From Deltaproteobacteria bacterium (GTDB lineage: Bacteria > Desulfobacterota_B > Binatia > UBA9968): a stretch of 19,230 bases of DNA. Under the pieces are notes generated by a model. That model saw only the letters and a program-made list of their open reading frames with translations. It searched no databases and was not told the DNA's origin. The first letter of the stretch is position 1; every line of letters begins with the position of its first letter. Position numbers and translations under genes: made by a program. Location: contig JACPSF010000434.1 of NCBI GenBank assembly GCA_016193385.1, forward strand, positions 1 through 19,230, in the 5' to 3' direction. Below are positions 14,950-19,230 of this stretch, in pieces.

Positions 14950-15276
14950 ATGGCGAAATATCTTCTGATTGAGTCCAGGGATCCGTTCGACAGCCAGGAT
15001 TCGGGCTACTTCTCCGAGCTGGTGCAGGGGATTGCCGGCCAGGGCAATGAGAGCACGCTCTTTTTGGTTCAGAACGGGGTGCTGCCCGCGCGCAAGGGGT
15101 CGAAATACAGCGAGACGATAACGCGCCTGATCGAGAGTAGGGTAAAGGTATTGGCCGACGGATTTTCCCTCAAGGAGCGTGCGATTAGGAACGTGGTGGA
15201 TGGCGTTGAGGTCGCCGGGATGGATCAATTGGTCGATCTGCTGCTCGAGCCGGGAACCAAGGCGGTCTGGCATTAA
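14950..15276 (+). CDS. DsrE/TusD-superfamily protein lacking cysteine (first of three)
   Basis: The frame is open from an ATG at 14902, but the AAAAGGAGGT Shine-Dalgarno at 14933-14942 places the start at 14950, giving 108 residues. The opening YLLIESRDPFDSQDSGYFSEL, the strand STLFLVQNGVLPARKG and the late VKVLADGFSLKERAI match the Rossmann-like DsrE fold. In that fold the small proteins TusB, TusC and TusD (DsrH, DsrF, DsrE) form a sulfur-relay hexamer. There is no cysteine anywhere in the protein, so it cannot itself carry a persulfide and is likely a structural subunit or a binding partner. The C-terminus (GTKAVWH) resembles the HDQVWHW ending of the third gene product. A second DsrE-like gene follows after 20 bases. 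Confidence 0.7.
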   Translation: MAKYLLIESRDPFDSQDSGYFSELVQGIAGQGNESTLFLVQNGVLPARKGSKYSETITRLIESRVKVLADGFSLKERAIRNVVDGVEVAGMDQLVDLLLEPGTKAVWH

Positions 15277-15296
15277 ACAATAGAAGGAGGTGGGCT

Positions 15297-15710
15297 ATGG
15301 CGTCAGGGAAGACGATAACGGTAGCGATTATGGATGCGCCGTACGAGTCGGCCAGCTCGACCACCGCGCTTCGGATCGTCGATGCGGCGGTGCGGAAGGG
15401 ACACAACGTGAATGTGTTTGCGTACGAGGGTGCGGTCAATCTGACGATGAAGGCCCAGAAGCCGCATCCCAATCCGGTGAAAGGGACTTCGGTGGAGGAA
15501 GAGCAACACCCCACCACGAAGGACTGGGTGGCTTCTCTGTTCGCGTTGGCGAGCAGGCAGGGCGTGAAGCTCGATTGGGTGAACTGCGGGCTCTGCGTGG
15601 ACGAGCGGGGGGCCGGCGAATGGATTGAGGGGCCGAGGCGTGGGGGTCCCAAGGATTTGTTGGATGCGTCCAATGCAAGCAACGCGACGCTGGTGATTCC
15701 AACCAAGTAG
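15297..15710 (+). CDS. DsrE/TusD-superfamily protein with a CxxC pair (second of three)
   Basis: The 137-residue protein is the only member of the trio with cysteines: C97 and C100 in VNCGLCVDERGA. These are placed where TusD/DsrE proteins keep the sulfur-accepting cysteine, after the VKLDWVN strand and before a helix. The N-terminal strand ITVAIMDAPYESASSTTALRIVDAA (two parts) and NVNVFAYEGAVNLTM fit the DsrE fold of an alternating strand/helix sandwich. The loop around 52-75 (KPHPNPVKGTSVEEEQHP) is longer than usual. A strong AAGGAGGTG Shine-Dalgarno lies six bases upstream. The gene sits 20 bases after the first and 17 before the third DsrE-like gene. It is probably the catalytic, sulfur-carrying subunit. 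Confidence 0.72.
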   Translation: MASGKTITVAIMDAPYESASSTTALRIVDAAVRKGHNVNVFAYEGAVNLTMKAQKPHPNPVKGTSVEEEQHPTTKDWVASLFALASRQGVKLDWVNCGLCVDERGAGEWIEGPRRGGPKDLLDASNASNATLVIPTK

Positions 15711-15727
15711 CCGAGGAGGGGACGGAT

Positions 15728-16111
15728 ATGGCGAAGATTTTGAGCATTGTCGAGACCGCCTACCGGGCCACGGTAGAGGAGCAAGACGACACCGTACTGT
15801 GGCTGACCCATATGTTGAAGAATGGCGGCGCGGATATCTCCGTTCTGCTCAGGGCCAACGCGGTGAACTACGCCGTCAAGGGGCAGGACGCTTCGGGGTT
15901 GGCATTCGGCGAGGCCAAGATGGCGCATCCGCCGGAGATCGACAAAGACGTGGAAAATATTATCGCCAAGGGAGTGCCGGTCTATCTCGTCCAGGAGGAC
16001 GCGCAGGAGCGGGGCTTAACGGAGGGTGAATTCATCTCCGGGGTAAAAAGGGTCTCGCGCAAGGACTTGCCCTCCCTCATCGATCAGCACGACCAAGTCT
16101 GGCATTGGTAA
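15728..16111 (+). CDS. DsrE/TusB-superfamily protein lacking cysteine (third of three)
   Basis: The 127-residue protein begins AKILSIVETAYRATVEEQDD and has strand/helix alternation (ADISVLLRANAVNYAVKG, GVPVYLVQEDAQERGL) consistent with the DsrE fold. It ends in HDQVWHW, an aromatic C-terminus like that of TusB/DsrH subunits. It has no cysteine. GAGGAGG lies 10 to 15 bases before the ATG and the gene follows the second member by 17 bases, so the three form one operon with the likely order DsrE-like structural, CxxC-bearing, TusB-like. No terminator-quality hairpin was seen after it; only a weak imperfect stem lies at 16117-16153. Roles are inferred from fold resemblance and gene order. Confidence 0.68.
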   Translation: MAKILSIVETAYRATVEEQDDTVLWLTHMLKNGGADISVLLRANAVNYAVKGQDASGLAFGEAKMAHPPEIDKDVENIIAKGVPVYLVQEDAQERGLTEGEFISGVKRVSRKDLPSLIDQHDQVWHW

Positions 16112-16259
16112 TTGAGCGGGGCGTGTTTCGAGTTAAATAGATTTTTCACCCCGGCAAGAGCATCTGAACTCTCTTCATATTCACACCTAGGGCCTTTTCT
16201 GCTAAGTTCTCAGCAGGCCAATTTGGCGGGTCGTTGTTGGCTGCTTTCGAGCCTTAGCG

Positions 16260-16712
16260 ATGAAAAACTCAAGCTTGAACCCAGCGCCAGCTCTGTTCCG
16301 ATTCGCTTGCGCCGCCTTGCTTGCCTTCGGGCTTTCCTCGTGTGAATCAGAAATCATCCGCCACCAGGAGGAGCAGATCCGGTTGCAGCAGGAGGAGATC
16401 GTGCGCCAGCAGAAGGGGATCCAGGAGCTGATCACGGCCGGGCGGCAAGAGGAGCAAAAGAGACGCGACTGCAACCGCGCCTTTCGCGACTACTTCGAAA
16501 AAGCTCAGGCGGAAAAGGATGTTGCGCAGGCGGTCGCGCTTTACCGCGAGGGTTTGAAAGTCTGCCCCGATGATGATGTGGCCCATTACGAGCTGGGAAA
16601 GGTTTTGCAGGAGCTGCGCCGGACTGAGGAGGCCAAGGCGGAATTCGAGGCGGCCGTAAAAATCAACCCGGACTTCAATGATGCCAGGCGTCAATTAGAG
16701 GCGCTTAAGTAG
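16260..16712 (+). CDS. Coiled-coil/TPR lipoprotein
   Basis: The 150-residue protein starts with a lipoprotein signal ending in the lipobox LSSC, so C28 would be acylated after cleavage and the following E-S-E does not give an inner-membrane (Asp+2) retention signal. Residues ~31-70 form a Gln/Glu-rich coiled coil with repeated Q-E-E-heptads (EEQIRLQQEEI, VRQQKGIQEL). Residues ~76-149 form two tetratricopeptide-like repeats: AVALYREGLKVCPDDDVAHYEL, then AKAEFEAAVKINPD. The plan is that of small periplasmic TPR lipoproteins attached to the outer membrane, with no specific function recognised. The ATG has a poor ribosome binding site. The preceding 148 bases hold no gene, only weak imperfect inverted repeats. 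Confidence 0.82.
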   Translation: MKNSSLNPAPALFRFACAALLAFGLSSCESEIIRHQEEQIRLQQEEIVRQQKGIQELITAGRQEEQKRRDCNRAFRDYFEKAQAEKDVAQAVALYREGLKVCPDDDVAHYELGKVLQELRRTEEAKAEFEAAVKINPDFNDARRQLEALK

Positions 16713-16714
16713 GT

Positions 16715-16754
16715 AAAGGATCAAGGGATAAAGGGAGGAAGGGTTTAAGGGATG
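16715..16754. repeat. Degenerate 8-nt tandem repeat before the cyclase gene
   Basis: Five contiguous units in exact 8-base register: AAAGGATC, AAGGGATA, AAGGGAGG, AAGGGTTT, AAGGGATG. Each begins AA(A/G)GG. The array fills most of the 50-base spacer between the TPR lipoprotein and the cyclase gene, and ends just before the cyclase start, where its purine-rich units could double as ribosome binding sequence. Confidence 0.75.
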
Positions 16755-16762
16755 GGACGCAG

Positions 16763-17539
16763 ATGATGAAAAAAAAGTTTTTTTTTGCCGGCCTACTGAT
16801 GCTAGTTGCGGTCCAGGCTCGCGCGATTGATGAAAAAAAGCTGGTCGACATGACCTATGCCTTTGCGGAAGATACGTTGCATTGGCCCACCGCCGAGCCT
16901 TTCAAGCTGGAGAAGGTCAACGAGGGGATGACGCCGCAAGGATTTTGGTTTGCCTCTTATAACTATAGCGGCTCCGAGCATGTCGGGACGCATTTGGACG
17001 CCCCCCGTCATTTCGCTCAGGGAAAGTGGACTACCGATCAGATACCTCTGGGAAAGACGATCGGGTCCGGAGTCGTCGTCGACATGAGGCGCAAAGCCGA
17101 GGCCGATCCCAACTATGAGTTGCAGGTGATTGATATCCGGACTTGGGAGAGGAGGCATGGCAAGATTCCTCGCGGGGCCATCGTTCTTATGCTGAGCGGG
17201 TGGGGAAAATTCTGGGGCGACCGCAAAAGGTATTTCGGAACCGACCAACCTGGGGATGTGACGAACCTCCGCTTCCCCGGGTTTGCTAAGGACGCGGCGG
17301 AGTTTCTCCTCAAGGAACGAAGCATCAACGCTGTAGGGATCGATACCCCGAGCATCGATTACGGCCCTTCGCGTGACTTTGTCGTGCACCAGGCCTTAGG
17401 CAAGGCCAATATCCCGATATTCGAGAACGTCGCCAATATGGACCGCTTACCTGCCAAGGGAGCCACGATCTTCGCCATCCCGATGAAGATAAAAGGGGGG
17501 AGCGGCGCTCCCTTAAGGATTTTTGCGGTGCTGCCGTGA
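16763..17539 (+). CDS. Exported cyclase-family (kynurenine formamidase-like) metal hydrolase
   Basis: The 258-residue protein has a Sec signal peptide (KKK, hydrophobic core, cleavage probably after A21 in QARA), so it acts in the periplasm. The mature part carries the cyclase/kynurenine-formamidase metal-binding motif HVGTHLDAPRHF (73-84; H73, H77, D79 and H83), and the family-typical VGIDTPSIDYGPS and IPIFENVANMDRLP near the C-terminus. Family members hydrolyse amides or lactones with Zn or Mn; the substrate here is unknown. The signal-peptide region contains A8-G-T9 homopolymer runs (16769-16786), prone to slippage. It starts with two consecutive ATGs and no strong Shine-Dalgarno other than the purine-rich repeats just upstream. 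It is not evidently in an operon with the efflux genes, as a MITE-like element lies between. Confidence 0.88.
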   Translation: MMKKKFFFAGLLMLVAVQARAIDEKKLVDMTYAFAEDTLHWPTAEPFKLEKVNEGMTPQGFWFASYNYSGSEHVGTHLDAPRHFAQGKWTTDQIPLGKTIGSGVVVDMRRKAEADPNYELQVIDIRTWERRHGKIPRGAIVLMLSGWGKFWGDRKRYFGTDQPGDVTNLRFPGFAKDAAEFLLKERSINAVGIDTPSIDYGPSRDFVVHQALGKANIPIFENVANMDRLPAKGATIFAIPMKIKGGSGAPLRIFAVLP

Positions 17540-17553
17540 GCTTAGCGATTTAC

Positions 17554-17700
17554 CTATAGTGAAGGAAAAAAGAAAATTACCATAAACACCCTGTCCTCTC
17601 TTAAATCCCCCTTTCTCCCCCTTTGGTAAAGGGGGATAGAGGGGGATTTGGGAGAGCGAGAGGGGATTTGATGTCAACTTATTTAATTCCGTCACTATAG
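17554..17700. mobile_element. MITE-like imperfect inverted-repeat element
   Basis: The 147-bp stretch begins CTATAGTGA and ends TCACTATAG, a perfect 9-bp terminal inverted repeat. The two halves stay related over much of their length: when the right half is reverse-complemented both read CTATAGTGA, then GGAA, then AAATCCCCCT, and CCCCCTTT. The centre is a long hairpin: arms 17603-17624 and 17628-17649 pair at 20 of 22 positions around a GGT loop, and both arms contain two C5 or G5 runs. It has no coding capacity. This pattern (AAATCCCCC blocks) is a common dispersed intergenic repeat type in many environmental genomes. It could also stop transcription from either side. Confidence 0.7.
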
Positions 17701-17779
17701 CCTATTGTCTGCAAGATTTTGCTTTCCGCCGAAGGAAGATATAACGTCAGCGCCGTTTTTTATGGCAAAGGGGGTGCGT

Positions 17780-19141
17780 ATGCGGCAACAGAGAAAAAGG
17801 TTGGCGAAGGGGGTGTTCTACTGGTCGGTCGCGGTGGTGCTTGGTTCGCGGCCAGGTCCGGGATGGTCGGCCGAAGACATTGCCCTCACGATTGCGGGAT
17901 CTGAAGGCCGAGCGGTAGAGACAGAAAAAGACAAAGTCTTGACCCTCGAAGAGGCCGTGCGCATCGCCTTGGAGAATCACCCCGGTATAACGGTAGCCAG
18001 AGAGAAGGTTGGAGCGCAGCAGGCGGTCGTGGGACAGCAATTGGGCGCGTATTACCCGACGATCAGCATGGGCAACTCGTACCGAACTGCCAACGTGGCC
18101 GGAACCACCTCCACCCCGGAAGCGGCCTTTGATTTTTTTACCAGCCAGGCCACCTTTGATATGACCCTTTACAACTTCGGCAAGCGGGAGGGGGCCGTGC
18201 AGTCAGCGCGCGATACGCTTGATGCAACTGGCTATAACTATAAAACCGCGGTCGATGGCGTTGTCCTTGGGGTCAAGCAGGCCTACTATAGTGTTTTGCA
18301 AGCCAACGCGCTGCTCAAGGTGAGGGAAGAGACGGTTAAGGATCGCGAACTTCTCCTGCGCCAGGCGCAAGGCTTCTACGAAGTTGGGACGAGGCCGAAG
18401 ATTGATGTGGCCCGGGCCGAAGCCAATCTGTACAGCGCTCAGGCCGATCGCATCGCCGCTGAGGGGGCCTTGAAGGTTGCCTGGGTGACGCTCAGAAACG
18501 CCATGGGGACGCCTGAATCTTCTGAGCGACCTCTGGCCGCGGATCCGAGCATAGGGCCTGCTCCGATCTCCCTGGACAAGGCTAAAGAGGCCGCGTTTGG
18601 CGCGCGTCCGGAGCTGAAGGGTCTTCAGGCTCAGAGGAAAGCGCAGGATCAACAGATCGCCACGGCCAGAAGGGGCCATCTCCCCGATATTCTCTTCAAT
18701 GCCAACTACGGCCGCAGAGGCAATAGCCAGGGGGGCGATACCTTTCCTCTGCAGCCTACCTGGCAGGTGCAGTTGAGCTTGAACATCCCCATCTTCGACG
18801 GCTTCAGGACGACCAACAAAGTGGAAGAGGCGGTGAGAACGTATTATTCCGTCAAGGCGCAGGAAGAGCAGCAGAAACAACAGGTTGTATTGGAGGTGGA
18901 GCAAAGCTATGTTAATATCATTAACGCGCAGGGGAGGGTCAAGGCGACGGAAGCGGCGGAGAGGGCGGCCAAGGAAAATCTTGATCTAGCTAACGGACGT
19001 TACCAGGTTGGAGTGGGTTCGATCATCGAAGTCACGGACGCCGAAACGACATACACCAGCGCGCAGACCGACCGCATCCGCGCCCTCTACGACTACAAGA
19101 TTGCGGAGGCGCAGCTTGCCAAAGCGATAGGGAACCCGTAG
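17780..19141 (+). CDS. TolC-family outer-membrane efflux protein
   Basis: From the ATG at 17780 the protein has 453 residues, normal for TolC/OEP proteins. That start is chosen because AAAGGGGG lies six bases upstream and a signal peptide (RQQRKR, then VFYWSVAVVLG, ending near WSAED) begins right there; the frame also stays open to a TTG at 17705 and an ATG at 17762. Two outer-membrane-efflux repeats follow. The first contains LTLEEAVRIALENHPGI and the strand YYPTISMGNSY, and the second has RPELKGLQAQRKAQDQ, PDILFNANYG and NIPIFDGFRT. Long helices rich in Ala, Glu and Gln form the periplasmic tunnel (VYEVGT-like FYEVGTRPKIDVARAEANL and NLDLANGRYQVGVGSI, in parts). It is followed 39 bases later by a gene starting at the window edge, probably the adaptor of the same efflux system. 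Confidence 0.93.
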   Translation: MRQQRKRLAKGVFYWSVAVVLGSRPGPGWSAEDIALTIAGSEGRAVETEKDKVLTLEEAVRIALENHPGITVAREKVGAQQAVVGQQLGAYYPTISMGNSYRTANVAGTTSTPEAAFDFFTSQATFDMTLYNFGKREGAVQSARDTLDATGYNYKTAVDGVVLGVKQAYYSVLQANALLKVREETVKDRELLLRQAQGFYEVGTRPKIDVARAEANLYSAQADRIAAEGALKVAWVTLRNAMGTPESSERPLAADPSIGPAPISLDKAKEAAFGARPELKGLQAQRKAQDQQIATARRGHLPDILFNANYGRRGNSQGGDTFPLQPTWQVQLSLNIPIFDGFRTTNKVEEAVRTYYSVKAQEEQQKQQVVLEVEQSYVNIINAQGRVKATEAAERAAKENLDLANGRYQVGVGSIIEVTDAETTYTSAQTDRIRALYDYKIAEAQLAKAIGNP

Positions 19142-19180
19142 TCTCCGATAGGTTATGATGAGCCTCACGAGGGGAAGCGA

Positions 19181-19230
19181 ATGAAGGGTTTCATTTGGAC
19201 CAGCCTTTTTGTAGCTGTAGTCCTTGTGGG
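19181..19230 (+). CDS. 5' end of next gene, possibly a periplasmic adaptor (HlyD/AcrA-like)
   Basis: Only 16 codons are visible: ATG, Lys-Gly, then a hydrophobic stretch (FIWTSLFVAVVLVG) that looks like a membrane anchor or signal peptide. GAGGGG lies six bases upstream of the ATG. Directly after a TolC-family gene the usual partner is the periplasmic adaptor of an RND or ABC efflux pump, and this N-terminus fits, but nothing else of the protein can be seen. Confidence 0.5.
   Translation, partial: MKGFIWTSLFVAVVLV

Noticed and set aside
16117..16153. Hairpin after the DsrE trio as a rho-independent terminator
   Set aside because: The CGGGGCGTG/CACCCCG stem has a bulge, a loop of about 21 bases and no T-run after it.
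16112..16345. Plus-strand 77-codon ORF starting right after the third DsrE-like gene
   Set aside because: It has no ribosome binding site, overlaps the start of the TPR lipoprotein gene in another frame, and shows no domain-like pattern.
17513..17695. Minus-strand 60-codon ORF with a PPLPKGEKGGF-like sequence
   Set aside because: It is the translation of the AAATCCCCC-type inverted repeat of the MITE-like element, not a gene.

Overview
The window comes from a Gram-negative bacterium with fairly GC-rich DNA (roughly mid-to-high 50s % by eye, not computed). The Gram-negative call rests on an apolipoprotein N-acyltransferase, a DUF1302 outer-membrane barrel, a TolC-type efflux protein and a lipobox lipoprotein. 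Gene content (DUF1302/DUF1329 pair, an mxa-type accessory cluster, DsrE-family genes, AAATCCCCC-type intergenic repeats) resembles uncultured deltaproteobacterial-grade or Binatota / Methylomirabilota / Rokubacteria-like lineages. This placement is inference; no marker gene is present to fix it.

Left part (1-3972): a minus-strand pair encodes a DUF1302 barrel followed by a DUF1329 (LolA-like) protein cut by the window edge. They are transcribed divergently from lnt. The 140-bp divergent spacer holds two overlapping candidate sigma-70 promoters and a short palindrome.

Centre-left (3951-9623): a tight six-gene minus-strand operon, transcribed K-L-R-S-A-C. It encodes a TPR/membrane protein, a VWA membrane protein, a MoxR AAA+ ATPase, a DUF58 protein, an anchored MxaA/BatD-like protein and a second VWA membrane protein. 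The set matches mxaRSACKL of methylotrophs, which encodes the system implicated in maturation and Ca2+ insertion of methanol dehydrogenase. The order is permuted and no dehydrogenase structural gene (mxaF/xoxF, mxaG, mxaI, mxaJ) is in the window. A candidate promoter and a ~100-nt leader with an inverted repeat precede it.

Centre (9722-12978): a small exported protein of unknown function, an APC-family amino-acid permease, a PduO-type cobalamin adenosyltransferase, and the enoyl-ACP reductase FabI.

Centre-right (13005-16111): a sulfur-handling neighbourhood. A single-domain rhodanese is translationally coupled (ATGA overlap) to a glyoxalase II/ETHE1-like metallo-beta-lactamase-fold enzyme. 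Next come a short LuxR-type regulator and, divergent from it, three small consecutive genes that look like a TusBCD/DsrEFH-type set, in which only the middle protein has cysteines. This is the best candidate for an undescribed system in the window.

Right part (16260-19230): a coiled-coil/TPR lipoprotein, an exported cyclase-family metal hydrolase, a 147-bp MITE-like inverted-repeat element, a TolC-family outer-membrane factor, and the first codons of a following gene, probably a periplasmic adaptor. Two spacers (before the rhodanese and before the cyclase gene) consist of degenerate 9-nt and 8-nt tandem repeats. No RNA genes, CRISPR arrays or insertion-sequence transposases were seen. No gene-free stretch exceeds 300 bases; the longest are 9480-9721 (candidate promoter and leader) and 17540-17779 (MITE-like element).
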